From positions 1 to 31,191 of the forward strand of contig JAJYSL010000034.1 of assembly GCA_021793595.1 (NCBI GenBank): a stretch of DNA of 31,191 nucleotides, read 5' to 3'. The notes beneath the pieces are model-generated. The model did no database searches. It was not told the DNA's origin and worked only from the letters and a program-made list of their open reading frames with translations. Shown one piece after another: positions 1 through 8,247 of the stretch (within the stretch, counting starts at the first letter, position 1; every line of letters begins with the position of its first letter). The translations under genes and the position numbers were made by a program. The stretch comes from Acidobacteriota bacterium (GTDB lineage: Bacteria; Acidobacteriota; Terriglobia; Terriglobales; Acidobacteriaceae).

Positions 1-251
1 GCGAGTTGTATCCCAATGTCGATTTTTATTCCGGAATCATTTACCAGGCCATGGGCTTCAAGCCGGAAATGTTCACTTTGTTGTTTGCCATCCCCCGAAC
101 CGTCGGCTGGCTGGCCCAGTGGCAGGAGATGATTGTCGATCCAGAGCAGAAAATTTCTCGTCCGCGGCAGATCTACACCGGGCAGCGTGCGCGCCGATTT
201 CTTCCAATGGAAGAACGCCAAGCTGCCGAGGTGGCCAAGATGGATAGGTGA
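1..251 (+). CDS. gltA: Citrate synthase, C-terminal end (5' truncated by window edge)
   Basis: This is the last 82 or so residues of citrate synthase, which condenses acetyl-CoA with oxaloacetate at the entry of the TCA cycle. The reading frame is open to the window edge, so the start lies upstream. Visible family motifs are [13 protein letters not shown] (here YPNVDFYSG), the [17 protein letters not shown] segment with the active-site-region Arg, and the closing RPRQIYTG followed by a short basic tail. The gene ends at TGA 249-251 and faces cysC, which ends 45 bp away on the other strand; no clear terminator hairpin is visible in that gap. The final residues after YTG are slightly longer than in many homologues, which is not unusual. 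Recognition of the family is firm. Confidence 0.93.
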   Translation, partial: ELYPNVDFYSGIIYQAMGFKPEMFTLLFAIPRTVGWLAQWQEMIVDPEQKISRPRQIYTGQRARRFLPMEERQAAEVAKMDR

Positions 252-296
252 TCGTGATCGAGCCATCGCGAAAGCCGGAGGTCGATACCTTCTTGC

Positions 297-899
297 TCAG
301 GGTCGGAGAGAGAGAAATTGCAGGATAGCTGCCATCACCTTGCCGCAAGATTCTTGGGGACTTTCTATATCTGTCAGACATTCCACATCCGGAGCCAGAG
401 GAGCTTCGTAAGGATCGTCGATACCGGTGAAGCCGCGAATGATTCCAGCGCGGGCCTTTTGATAGAGTCCTTTGGGGTCGCGTTGCTCGCACACCGGTAA
501 TGGAGAATTCACGTAGACTTCAATGAAGTTTCCGACGGCGGAACGCGCTTTGTCGCGGCTGCTCCGGTATGGGGAGATTGCCGCCACTAAAACAATCTTC
601 CCGGAGTGTGTCTGCGTCTGCGCAACCTCCGCGATTCTCCGGATATTTTCCTTTCGGTCCGCTTCGGAAAATCCAAGGTCTTTGCAGAGATGCAAGCGGA
701 TGATGTCCCCGTCGAGCACTTCCACTTCCAGGCCGCGCGCCGCCAACTCCACTTGCACGTGTTGACAGATCGTCGTTTTCCCAGCGCCGCTCAGTCCGGT
801 AAACCAGACGGTCACGCCAGTCCGCTGCGTTACGCGTGCTGCTAATGGTTCCTTGTCCGCAGGCTTTTCCTGGCCCATAGAATAGGTTTCCGAGATCAT
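297..899 (-). CDS. cysC: Adenylylsulfate (APS) kinase
   Basis: APS kinase phosphorylates adenosine 5'-phosphosulfate to PAPS for sulfate assimilation or sulfonation, in the cytoplasm. From the chosen start the protein has 200 residues, the usual size. The P-loop GLSGAGKTT lies near residues 35-43, followed by VLDGD, the RKENIRRIAEVA helix, AISPYRSSRDKAR, the substrate motif CEQRDPKGLYQKARAG and FTGIDDPYEAP. The frame stays open upstream to an ATG at 1049, but those extra 50 residues have no family match, so I chose the ATG at 899; the ATG at 878 is also possible and neither has a strong ribosome site. No sulfate adenylyltransferase lies beside it in the window. The gene is convergent with citrate synthase and its upstream region is shared with the universal-stress gene. 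Confidence 0.92.
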   Translation of the reverse strand: MISETYSMGQEKPADKEPLAARVTQRTGVTVWFTGLSGAGKTTICQHVQVELAARGLEVEVLDGDIIRLHLCKDLGFSEADRKENIRRIAEVAQTQTHSGKIVLVAAISPYRSSRDKARSAVGNFIEVYVNSPLPVCEQRDPKGLYQKARAGIIRGFTGIDDPYEAPLAPDVECLTDIESPQESCGKVMAAILQFLSLRP

Positions 900-1233
900 T
901 CCATTTGGTCCCGCCGTGTAAGATTGTGGTTGTGGCGATACTACTGCGATGGCTCGATTTTCTTCAACAACTATAGCAGAAGGATTCCTTTTCTTCCCCC
1001 AACCCGAAGCGTCGCTGCAGGGGAGTTTGCAAAGTCGTCGGACTGTCAAGTGACATGCCGCTGTCCTGGCTCTCCTCGAAGCGAAAGCTTATGTCTCCCT
1101 CTCGGTGATGAGCACGAGGAGAACATGAAAGCCCAGGAAAGTTGGCTGCGCAATTGGCCCTGGCCGTCGGCCTTGATCCCACATGACCGAATGCTCTCCT
1201 GATGCCACTGGCATGGACTGGGAAGAACAAAAA

Positions 1234-1251
1234 ACGTGATTGCTATCACGT
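1234..1251. promoter_or_regulatory. Perfect dyad, CRP/FNR-family operator candidate
   Basis: ACGTGAT-TGCT-ATCACGT is a perfect inverted repeat with 7-bp arms. Read as GTGA-N6-TCAC it has the core spacing of CRP/FNR-superfamily sites. It lies 72 bp before the ATG of the universal-stress gene. If TATCAT at 1294-1299 is the -10 element, the dyad centre falls about 63 bp upstream of the start of transcription, close to the -61.5 position of class I activator sites. A second, stronger site of this kind lies at 15834-15855. The palindrome is seen directly; the regulator is inferred. Confidence 0.6.
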
Positions 1252-1307
1252 CCAGCCGTACGTTACGTCACAAGTTTCTACTCCAACCACTCCTATCATC
1301 GCGCATG

Positions 1308-1314
1308 AGAGGAG
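1308..1314 (+). promoter_or_regulatory. Ribosome binding site deciding the start of the stress gene
   Basis: AGAGGAG ends eight bases before the ATG at 1323. It selects this ATG over the upstream in-frame ATG at 1236, which lies inside the operator dyad and would add 29 residues without family similarity. Confidence 0.75.
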
Positions 1315-1322
1315 TCAATTGT

Positions 1323-2225
1323 ATGCCTATCGACTCAGCACTCATCTATGGCCCTATCGTGGTCGGAACAGATTTTTCCCAGTTATCCAAATCCATCCTG
1401 GAGTATGCGACTAGGTTGGCTGTGCAGGAAGCAAGGCCCTTATATCTCGTTAATGTCATGCCTCTGATTCCGGACAGCTCTCCTGACCTGCTGGAAATCC
1501 AGAAAACCGAACTTCAGCAACTAGTGCATGCGGCAGAACAAAAGCTCCAAGGCAGTGGCCTGAAAGTTGAGGGTGCTCTCGTTCTGGGCACGCCTGCGCA
1601 TGAACTGATCAAGCTGGCAAATAAGTTGAAGCCCGCCTACATTGTAGTTGGCACGGAGGAACGCAGCGGGATTGAGCGCCTGCTCTTGGGTTCGGTCGCA
1701 GAAACAGTCATCCGCAAATCAGACTATCCAGTCATCGTCGTGGGCACTCATGCCGCAGCAATAGCGGAAAAAACGATTCCCTGGAAACATCTGATGCTGG
1801 CGTGCGATACCGCGAATGGAGTGACCGAGGCTGCCCGCGTGGCCGGCAAAATCGCCACCAGCCACCAGGCGCGCCTAACGATTTTCACGGTGAAAGAAAA
1901 AGGCATTGCAAGTCTCTTGGAATGCCAATTCGACGCCATGGAAAAGATGATGAGCCGGGATGCCTGGGTAACGGTAAAGCCGCAATGCCTGATTCGCGAG
2001 GGAGAACCTGCAGATGAAATCATCCGCATGACGCACTCCACGCAGCCAGACCTGCTGGTGATGAGCGCACATTGCGGCAACGGGCTACTCACGCACCTTC
2101 CATCAGGGACTATGGCGAAGGTGTTACGGAGGTCTCGCTGTCCCACCATGATCCTGCGGAATTTCCACTCCCCGCATCATTCCGAGGAGACACGCGGCGC
2201 AGTCGATAAGACTGTTTTCCCGTAA
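1323..2225 (+). CDS. Universal stress protein, two UspA domains
   Basis: A 300-residue cytoplasmic protein with two tandem UspA domains, about residues 9-141 and 153-279. Domain 1 opens with PIVVGTDFS and carries the nucleotide-binding stretch GTEERSGIERLLLGSVAE (residues 110-127) before the YPVIVV strand. Domain 2 has a similar but weaker stretch, MSAHCGNGLLTHLPSGTM (residues 247-264), then CPTMIL. Such proteins bind ATP or AMP in many cases and support survival under starvation, hypoxia or redox stress; the target here cannot be read from sequence. The GxxG part of the loop in domain 1 departs from the strict ATP-binding pattern (Glu at the second Gly), so nucleotide binding is uncertain. 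The CRP/FNR-type dyad upstream suggests induction by energy or oxygen limitation. Its stop lies one base from the stop of maeB on the opposite strand. Confidence 0.9.
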   Translation: MPIDSALIYGPIVVGTDFSQLSKSILEYATRLAVQEARPLYLVNVMPLIPDSSPDLLEIQKTELQQLVHAAEQKLQGSGLKVEGALVLGTPAHELIKLANKLKPAYIVVGTEERSGIERLLLGSVAETVIRKSDYPVIVVGTHAAAIAEKTIPWKHLMLACDTANGVTEAARVAGKIATSHQARLTIFTVKEKGIASLLECQFDAMEKMMSRDAWVTVKPQCLIREGEPADEIIRMTHSTQPDLLVMSAHCGNGLLTHLPSGTMAKVLRRSRCPTMILRNFHSPHHSEETRGAVDKTVFP

Positions 2226-2226
2226 T

Positions 2227-4500
2227 TCACTGCGGGGGTTTGCTGGGTTGCAAGGTTTCCTGTGCCTCGACGGCAGCCAACGCTGCCAGATGGACGATGT
2301 CCGAAACCGAGGAATCCCGTTGGAGGACATGAACCGGCCGGGCAAGGCCCATCAAGATGGGGCCGATCACTTGCATCCCGCCGAGTGAGGCGAGCAGCTT
2401 GTAGACGATGTTTCCAGCATTCAAGCTGGGGAAAACGAGAACGTTCGCCCCGCCCCGCAGCGGACTAAAAGGATACGTAGTTTCAATTCGCTCGGGCAGC
2501 ACGGCCGTGTCCGCCTGCATTTCACCGTCAACCAGAAGGTCCGGACACCTGCGGTGGATCATCTCAACCGCCAGACGCACTCTATCGGAGGACTCGTGGC
2601 GACTGCTTCCAAAGTTGGAGAACGACAGCAATGCAACACGGGGCTCAACATCGAAGCGGCGGGCGGTACTGGCGGCACAGATGGCGATCTCCGCCAGATC
2701 CTCAGCGGAAGGTTGGATGTTGACTGTGCAGTCGGCCAGAAAATAAAGCTTGCCTCGAGGCGTGATGGTCAGGTATAAGCCGGATGCCCGTCGCACGTCC
2801 GGCTGCAGCGGGATAATTTGTAACAAGGGCCGGATGGTGTCGGGATAGTGGGTCGTTAAGCCAGTCACGAGAGCGTCCGCGTCGCCGAGTTGCACCATCA
2901 AGGCGCCGAGAATATTGCAGCTTCTAAGCAGTTCACTGGCTTCCGTTCGCGTGACTCCCTTGCGCTGACGCAATCGAAAAAGTTCATCGGCATAAGACGA
3001 CAGGCGAGGGTGGGTTGCCGCATCGACGATCTCCAATGCCGCAAGATCCAGATGCAGGCCGGTTGCGCGCTCTCGAATCTCTTTCGCATTTCCGAGGAGC
3101 ACAGGCCTGGCAATCCCTTCATCAACGAGGATGCGGCAAGCGCGCAGAACGGTTGCATTCCCGCCCTCCGGAAATACGATACGACATGGCTTCGCACGCG
3201 CTTTTCGAATGAGGACCCTGGTCACGCCGGGATCTCCGCCCAGACGTTTCTCCAGCGCATGACGGTATTCCTCCAGGTCAAGCTCCACGCGGGCCACTCC
3301 TGATTGCATTGCGGCTGCAACCACGGCAGCCGCGACCCGAACAACAACTCGGGGATCGAATGGCTTCGGGATGATGTAGTTCGCGCCAAATCCCAGGTCG
3401 TCCAGTCCGTAGATTTTGCATACAGATTCGGGAACGTCGTGCTTGGCAAGATCCGCAAGAGTGCGGGTTGCCGCGAGCATCATCTCTTTGTTGATTCCAG
3501 TTGCGCGCGCATCGAGTGCTCCACGAAAGATTCCTGGGAAGCCGAGAACGTTGTTCACTTGATTCGGGTAGTCCGATCTGCCTGTGGCGACAATGGCATC
3601 GGATCTTGCCGCGATCGCTTCCGTATAGGGAATCTCCGGATCGGGGTTTGCCAAGGCAAAGATCAGGGGATTCGATCCCATTCGACGCAGCATCTCCGCT
3701 GTTACACAACCTGCCGCAGATAGCCCGATGAAAACGTCCGCATCGACCATCGCTTCGGAAAGTGTGCGAAGGTGCGTCTTTCGCAGGAACCGCGCCTTGT
3801 AGGGATTGAGGCCTTCCTGGCGTCCTTCATAGAGAACGCCTTTAGAGTCGCACATCAGAATATTCTCAGGAAGTGCGCCGAGCAGAATGAAGTGCTCCGC
3901 ACATGCAATCGCGCTTGCTCCCGCGCCACTGACAACAATCCGCGCCCGGCGGATCTCTTTTCCTGCTAGCTCCAGTCCGTTCAGCAATGCCGCGCCGGAG
4001 ATAATCGCTGTGCCATGCTGGTCGTCGTGGAAGACCGGAATCTTCATGGTCCGGCGCAGCTCCTCTTCAATAATGAAGCACTCAGGCGCCTTGATGTCCT
4101 CCAGGTTGATTCCGCCGAATGTGGGTTCCAGCATCTGGCAGGCCCGGATGACATCCTGAGGATCTTTCGCGTCCAACTCAAGATCGAAGACATCGATATC
4201 CGCGAAGCGTTTAAAGAGGACTGCCTTCCCCTCCATCACCGGCTTGCCGGCGGCCGGCCCAATGTTTCCCAATCCTAGAACGGCGGTCCCGTTTGAAACC
4301 ACTGCAACCAGGTTCGACTTTGCCGTGTACTTGTAGACGAGATCCGGTTCGCGATGGATTGCCAGACAAGGAGCGGCCACCCCGGGGGTATAGGCCAGAC
4401 TTAAATCACGTTGCGTCAGGCAGGGTTTTGTTGCGATGATCGAAATTTTTCCCGGCGGGTTGGATGAGTGATACTCAAATGCATCTTCGTCGCGGATCAT
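2227..4500 (-). CDS. maeB: NADP-dependent malic enzyme with phosphotransacetylase-like C-terminus
   Basis: A 757-residue MaeB-type enzyme that decarboxylates malate to pyruvate with reduction of NAD(P). The malic-enzyme part (about residues 1-430) shows [51 protein letters not shown] with metal-binding acidic residues, and the Rossmann motif [15 protein letters not shown]. The C-terminal third (from [15 protein letters not shown]) is the phosphotransacetylase-like domain found in this subfamily, where it usually acts as an acetyl-CoA-sensing regulatory module rather than an enzyme. Length agrees with the family. GGGGAG lies about 12 bases before the ATG at 4500. Together with citrate synthase nearby it links the TCA cycle to pyruvate. 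It ends tail-to-tail with the stress gene with a single base between stops, so read-through antisense is likely. Confidence 0.95.
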   Translation of the reverse strand: MIRDEDAFEYHSSNPPGKISIIATKPCLTQRDLSLAYTPGVAAPCLAIHREPDLVYKYTAKSNLVAVVSNGTAVLGLGNIGPAAGKPVMEGKAVLFKRFADIDVFDLELDAKDPQDVIRACQMLEPTFGGINLEDIKAPECFIIEEELRRTMKIPVFHDDQHGTAIISGAALLNGLELAGKEIRRARIVVSGAGASAIACAEHFILLGALPENILMCDSKGVLYEGRQEGLNPYKARFLRKTHLRTLSEAMVDADVFIGLSAAGCVTAEMLRRMGSNPLIFALANPDPEIPYTEAIAARSDAIVATGRSDYPNQVNNVLGFPGIFRGALDARATGINKEMMLAATRTLADLAKHDVPESVCKIYGLDDLGFGANYIIPKPFDPRVVVRVAAAVVAAAMQSGVARVELDLEEYRHALEKRLGGDPGVTRVLIRKARAKPCRIVFPEGGNATVLRACRILVDEGIARPVLLGNAKEIRERATGLHLDLAALEIVDAATHPRLSSYADELFRLRQRKGVTRTEASELLRSCNILGALMVQLGDADALVTGLTTHYPDTIRPLLQIIPLQPDVRRASGLYLTITPRGKLYFLADCTVNIQPSAEDLAEIAICAASTARRFDVEPRVALLSFSNFGSSRHESSDRVRLAVEMIHRRCPDLLVDGEMQADTAVLPERIETTYPFSPLRGGANVLVFPSLNAGNIVYKLLASLGGMQVIGPILMGLARPVHVLQRDSSVSDIVHLAALAAVEAQETLQPSKPPQ

Positions 4501-4669
4501 GTCAGTTTTTTTCTCCCCATCGAGCTTACTCTCGCCCGAGACTTTGAGCCGAGCCTAGTTTTTCTTTTTTGTGACATCAAAGTTGAAATCTATGGTGGAC
4601 TCGGCTGACGTGAAATCTCGGCGAGCGATTTCAGGCCGTCGCCACTCAGGCGCACATAGTCCAATATGC

Positions 4670-4685
4670 GAGTGATCGCTCACTC
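4670..4685. promoter_or_regulatory. Inverted repeat upstream of maeB
   Basis: GAGTGA-TCGC-TCACTC is perfect with 6-bp arms and a 4-base spacer, 170 bp upstream of the maeB start. The core spacing (GTGA-N4-TCAC) is two bases shorter than in the other two GTGA dyads of the window, so it is probably not the same kind of site. Confidence 0.3.
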
Positions 4686-4695
4686 TTGCGCATGC

Positions 4696-5013
4696 CTAAT
4701 TCAAATGGCAGTCCCCTACCACGGGCATGGAGAAAGGCCAGGAACTGGAAGTGTTTATCTGGCCGCTGAGAGTCAGGAGGGGTGCGCCATCCATCATCAG
4801 GGCATGCACGACTTGCTGTGACAGGTCGCGAGCTTGGGCATCAGTGCACCCGGCTTGAGAGACTGCGCAGGTTTGACCCAAGCTATCCAGATAGGCATCG
4901 TCATTGGGGAAAGAAGTTGCGTCGATCATCGCCCGCCGCAACTTATGGAGACACGTCCAAGTCGTCTGGAAGCTGCCCCATTCCAAGCACATGCTAAAAG
5001 CCCAGCGCACCAC
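4696..5013 (-). CDS. Hypothetical ORF, doubtful
   Basis: A 105-codon frame beginning at GTG. I do not recognise it. The C-terminal two thirds has protein-like composition with varied polar residues (DDAYLDSLGQTCAVSQAG, then DLSQQVVHALMMDG), while the N-terminus is Trp/Cys-rich and no candidate start (GTG 5013, or the internal ATGs) has a convincing ribosome site. It lies upstream of maeB on the same strand, 195 bp away. It may be a decayed remnant or a chance ORF. Confidence 0.22.
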   Translation of the reverse strand: MVRWAFSMCLEWGSFQTTWTCLHKLRRAMIDATSFPNDDAYLDSLGQTCAVSQAGCTDAQARDLSQQVVHALMMDGAPLLTLSGQINTSSSWPFSMPVVGDCHLN

Positions 5014-5155
5014 GGACTGCTATGAGCCCGAAGACTTGATTCAGGAGGGGAAGCGCAGATTCCATCAGGGTCCGGGAAGACAATGCCTCCTCGTCGTTTG
5101 ACACCGGATATATGCATGCCTTTCTCTCCCACAACGGCACTAGCATAAATCAGGA

Positions 5156-5175
5156 CGGGTGCGTATATGCACCCG
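5156..5175. promoter_or_regulatory. Palindrome in the glgP upstream region
   Basis: CGGGTGC-GTATAT-GCACCCG has perfect 7-bp arms, and the central six bases are themselves nearly self-complementary. It lies about 300 bp upstream of the glgP start. No T-run follows, so an operator is more likely than a terminator. The regulator is unknown. Confidence 0.4.
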
Positions 5176-5269
5176 AAGCGCCAACATAATGCCACAGGGA
5201 CCTTGTATGGGAGCGTGGAGATCGTCGCAGAGCCAACGTCCACTGCAGCACCACAAGGAGAAGACCGAG

Positions 5270-5566
5270 ATGAGCGAGACCTGGGAGTGGACTTTGCATC
5301 GAACGCGGTTCACCCTATGTGCGCAGTACATCTCGTGCCTGGAGGAGTTTTGTAAACGCATCCGGCGCGGATGCGTCTATATCTATGTAGGAATAGCAGA
5401 CAAGCATTTTTTGATGTACCGGACCGCTCGTATCTTCGATTCGTTCATAACATTATCCAGGAGAAATTCCCAGTGGCCAATGCCAAGACTGCAAAGCCAT
5501 CTCGAACTAGGAAATCAGTCCCAACAAAACAGGAGCATACGATCGGAAGCGATCGCGCCAATGTAA
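5270..5566 (+). CDS. Small ORF overlapping the glgP start, possible leader peptide
   Basis: A 98-codon ORF whose ATG is preceded by AAGGAG (5255-5260) with a nine-base spacer. It starts MSETWEWTLHRTRFTLCAQY, contains the 5356-5376 hairpin, and overlaps the first 94 bases of glgP in another frame. I recognise no domain, and the part inside glgP is probably a shadow. The strong ribosome site is the only reason to list it. It could couple translation to glgP or be accidental. Confidence 0.22.
   Translation: MSETWEWTLHRTRFTLCAQYISCLEEFCKRIRRGCVYIYVGIADKHFLMYRTARIFDSFITLSRRNSQWPMPRLQSHLELGNQSQQNRSIRSEAIAPM
5356..5376 (+). promoter_or_regulatory. Strong hairpin in the glgP leader
   Basis: ACGCATCC and GGATGCGT pair perfectly around the loop GGCGC, ending 96 bp before the glgP GTG. 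No U-run follows directly, so it is not a standard terminator. It could be an mRNA structure in the leader or a DNA operator. Confidence 0.4.
5459..5464 (+). promoter_or_regulatory. Ribosome binding site deciding the glgP start
   Basis: AGGAGA ends eight bases before the GTG at 5473. It supports GTG 5473 over the upstream in-frame ATG at 5371, which lies inside a hairpin and has no such site. Confidence 0.75.
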
Positions 5567-8004
5567 GTGCAGATGCCTTGAAACGATCCTTTCTCGATCA
5601 TTTGTACTACACCGTGGGGAAGTATCCGGCTGTCGCCAATCAGCACGATCTCTACATGGCGCTCTCTCATACGGTGCGCGATCGAATGATGGAGCGGTGG
5701 ATCAATACGGTCCAGAGTTATCGGCAGAAGGACATTCGCGTCGTTTGTTATTTGTCCGCCGAATTTCTGCTTGGGAAGCATCTCGCCAACAATCTGAACA
5801 AGCTCGACATTCTGGAACCGACTCGCCAAGCGGTTTCTGAACTAGGATTCGACCTGAAGCAGTTGGTCGAGACTGAACCCGAGCCTGGCCTGGGAAATGG
5901 CGGCTTGGGACGGTTGGCCGCCTGCTATATGGATTCTCTTGCAACCTTGAATATACCTGCCATCGGCTATGGCATCCGCTACGAGTTCGGCATGTTTCAG
6001 CAGATCATCGAAGACGGCTGGCAGGTCGAACGTACCGATAAATGGCTTCAGTTGGGTAATCCATGGGAAATTCCGTCCACCGACTGCATGATGGAGGTGC
6101 AGTTTGGCGGGCACACCGAGCCGTATTACGATCAACAGGGCCGCTACCACGTCTGTTGGGTTCCGGACTATGTCGTCAACGGGATTCCTTATGACACCCC
6201 CATTCTTGGATTTCGCACTAACATGGCCAACCGTCTGCGACTGTGGAAGGCGCAAGCGGCGGAGTCCTTCGACTTTAGAAAATTCAATGTAGGAGACTAC
6301 TTCGGAGCTGTCGATAAGAAGGTAGAATCGGAAACCATCACCAGCGTGCTGTATCCCAGCGATGAACAGATGCAAGGCAAACAGCTGCGCCTAGAACAAC
6401 AGTATTTTTTTGTCTCCTGCTCTCTGCAGGACATGATTCGGATCCATAAGCTTCGCGGCCGTAGCCTAGAGGATTTCGATACGCAATGGGCCATCCAGAT
6501 GAACGACACGCATCCTTCGATCGGTGTTGCCGAACTGATGCGCCTATTCGTCGATGTGTACGACATGGATTGGGAGCCAGCCTGGGAGGTCACCCGGAAG
6601 ACCTTCGGGTTCACCAACCATACCCTTTTAAGCGAAGCGTTGGAGCGCTGGCCAATATGGCTGTTTGGCAAACTCCTTCCGCGTCACCTGGAGATCATCT
6701 ACGAGATCAACCGCCGTTTTCTTGCGGACGTCAGCGTAGCCTACCCGAACGATGACGCGCGGGCCTCCAGAATGTCGTTGATCGATGAAAACGGAGAGCG
6801 CTACGTGCGCATGGCGCATTTGGCGGTTGTGGGCAGCAATGCCGTCAATGGCGTATCGGAATTGCATACCCGCCTGCTGGAAGAGGAACTCTTCCACGAT
6901 TTTTACCAGTTATGGCCGGAACGCTTCAGCAACAAGACCAATGGGGTCACTCCTCGGCGGTGGCTACTATTGAGCAATCCGCAGTTATCCAGTCTGATCA
7001 CGGAGCATATCGGGCCCAAGTGGATCACCGATCTGGAGGAGCTGCGAAAGTTGGAGCCCTACGTCGACGACCCGCTGTTTCTCCGCCGCTGGAACGACAC
7101 GCGAGAGGACGTGAAGAGGGAGCTGGCCTCGTATATTTTCAAGACAACCGGCATCGCGGTCGATCCCGCCTCCATGTTCGATATCCAGGTCAAACGCATT
7201 CACGAGTACAAACGCCAGCACCTGAATGTCCTCCACATTCTCACGCTTTACAATCGCCTACGGAGGAACCCCAGCCTTTCCATGCCGCCACGCACCTTCA
7301 TATTCGGGGGCAAGGCCGCTCCCAGCTACAAAATGGCCAAGCTGATAATCAAGCTGATTCATTCTGTCGCGGATGTGGTCAACAATGATCCAAGTGTTGC
7401 AGGCCGGCTGAAGATTGTTTTTCTGCCGGACTACAGCGTTTCCCTGGGGCAGCGGATTTATCCGGCAGCCGACCTGTCCGAACAGATTTCAACCGCGGGG
7501 AAGGAAGCCTCAGGAACAGGCTGCATGAAGTTCGCGATGAATGGCGCCTTAACCATTGGCACCTTTGACGGCGCGAACATCGAGATTCGCGATGAGGTGG
7601 GAGCGGACAATCTCTTTCTCTTTGGGCTGACAGCGGACCAGGTGAAACAGGTCAAGGCTAACGGATATACTCCGCGTCAGTACTACGAAAACGATCAAGA
7701 GCTTCGTGAAGTTCTCGATCAGATCGACTCCGGGTTGCTTTCGCCCAACCACATTTCGCTGTTCCGTCCTCTCTTCTATTCCCTCCTCGATCACGATGAG
7801 TACATGTTGTTGGCGGATTATCGCTCCTACATCGACTGTCAGGACCACGTCGGTCAGGTCTTTCTGGATCGAAAGCGATGGAACCGGATGTCTATAATCA
7901 ACGTGGCTCACATCGGAAAATTTTCCTCGGACCGTGCGATTCGCGAGTACTGCAACGACATTTGGAAAACTAGATCCATCGAAGTAGGCCCATTCCCCCG
8001 ATAG
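5473..8004 (+). CDS. glgP: Glycogen/alpha-glucan phosphorylase
   Basis: An 843-residue GT35 phosphorylase that releases glucose 1-phosphate from glycogen or maltodextrin with pyridoxal phosphate as cofactor. Seen motifs: CYLSAEFLLGK, GNGGLGRLAACYMDSL, GYGIRYEFGMFQQ, QMNDTHPSI, NHTLLSEALERW, NKTNGVTPRRWL, DIQVKRIHEYKRQ, and the PLP site EASGTGCMKFAMNGAL with the Schiff-base Lys near residue 686. The residue two before that Lys is Cys (684), where most family members have Asn. The start is GTG 5473 behind a good ribosome site; the first 35 or so residues are a basic, Ser/Thr-rich extension before the conserved core. No other glycogen gene lies in the window. A decayed beta-galactosidase fragment follows. 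Family assignment is very secure; substrate preference is not readable. Confidence 0.97.
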   Translation: MANAKTAKPSRTRKSVPTKQEHTIGSDRANVSADALKRSFLDHLYYTVGKYPAVANQHDLYMALSHTVRDRMMERWINTVQSYRQKDIRVVCYLSAEFLLGKHLANNLNKLDILEPTRQAVSELGFDLKQLVETEPEPGLGNGGLGRLAACYMDSLATLNIPAIGYGIRYEFGMFQQIIEDGWQVERTDKWLQLGNPWEIPSTDCMMEVQFGGHTEPYYDQQGRYHVCWVPDYVVNGIPYDTPILGFRTNMANRLRLWKAQAAESFDFRKFNVGDYFGAVDKKVESETITSVLYPSDEQMQGKQLRLEQQYFFVSCSLQDMIRIHKLRGRSLEDFDTQWAIQMNDTHPSIGVAELMRLFVDVYDMDWEPAWEVTRKTFGFTNHTLLSEALERWPIWLFGKLLPRHLEIIYEINRRFLADVSVAYPNDDARASRMSLIDENGERYVRMAHLAVVGSNAVNGVSELHTRLLEEELFHDFYQLWPERFSNKTNGVTPRRWLLLSNPQLSSLITEHIGPKWITDLEELRKLEPYVDDPLFLRRWNDTREDVKRELASYIFKTTGIAVDPASMFDIQVKRIHEYKRQHLNVLHILTLYNRLRRNPSLSMPPRTFIFGGKAAPSYKMAKLIIKLIHSVADVVNNDPSVAGRLKIVFLPDYSVSLGQRIYPAADLSEQISTAGKEASGTGCMKFAMNGALTIGTFDGANIEIRDEVGADNLFLFGLTADQVKQVKANGYTPRQYYENDQELREVLDQIDSGLLSPNHISLFRPLFYSLLDHDEYMLLADYRSYIDCQDHVGQVFLDRKRWNRMSIINVAHIGKFSSDRAIREYCNDIWKTRSIEVGPFPR

Positions 8005-8154
8005 GGCACCTTGTCGCAGTCCTGAAGATTGAGCCTTTCGGAGGGCGTAGTTGATAGGCTCTCGTTCTTGATCGGCAAACGGAAGAGCAACTCCAGACCC
8101 CCTGCACCATGCTTCGTAACGTGGAGGCATGAAAGGCGCGCGGCGCTTCCGTCG

Positions 8155-8229
8155 CCAGGAATTCTCCTCAGCCGTGCGCCCGGAACAGGCAAGACACGAA
8201 TCTCGCGGACGCTGGCAAACGAATGCGGG
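8155..8229 (+). pseudogene. Possible AAA ATPase Walker-A fragment
   Basis: In the same frame as the GH2 remnant, this 25-codon stretch reads GILLSRAPGTGKTRISRTL followed by ANECG. It resembles the Walker-A region of FtsH/Cdc48-type AAA ATPases (consensus like GVLLYGPPGTGKTLIARAL). No Walker B or any other AAA element follows; the frame passes directly into beta-galactosidase-like sequence. It is either a tiny remnant of a lost gene or a coincidence. Confidence 0.35.
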
Positions 8230-8247
8230 CTCTCCAGATCGCGAGCA

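Larger units (their letters stand above)
900..1322. other. Divergent intergenic region cysC / universal-stress gene
   Basis: This 423 bp gap separates two divergently transcribed genes. It holds the CRP/FNR-type dyad at 1234-1251, a possible -10 hexamer TATCAT at 1294-1299, and a ribosome site at 1308-1314 for the stress gene. A 25-codon ORF at 1125-1202 with three Trp codons and a GAGGAG three bases before its ATG is visible, but I do not regard it as established. Nothing else recognisable is present. Confidence 0.6.
4501..5472. other. Long divergent intergenic region maeB / glgP
   Basis: 972 bp without a firmly supported gene. It holds a GAGTGA-N4-TCACTC dyad (4670-4685), a low-confidence minus-strand ORF (4696-5013), a palindrome with 7-bp arms (5156-5175), a small plus ORF with a good ribosome site (5270-5566, running into glgP), and a strong hairpin (5356-5376). 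The glgP start is set by the ribosome site at 5459-5464. Such a long leader suggests regulated glgP expression or loss of a former gene. Confidence 0.6.

Noticed and set aside
73..492. Minus-strand ORF over the citrate synthase end
   Set aside because: Antisense to citrate synthase and overlapping cysC in another frame; Arg/Ser-rich shadow composition.
1125..1202. 25-codon Trp-rich ORF with GAGGAG before the ATG, upstream of the stress gene
   Set aside because: The spacer is only three bases, there is no Trp-biosynthesis gene nearby and no attenuator hairpin; it may be chance.
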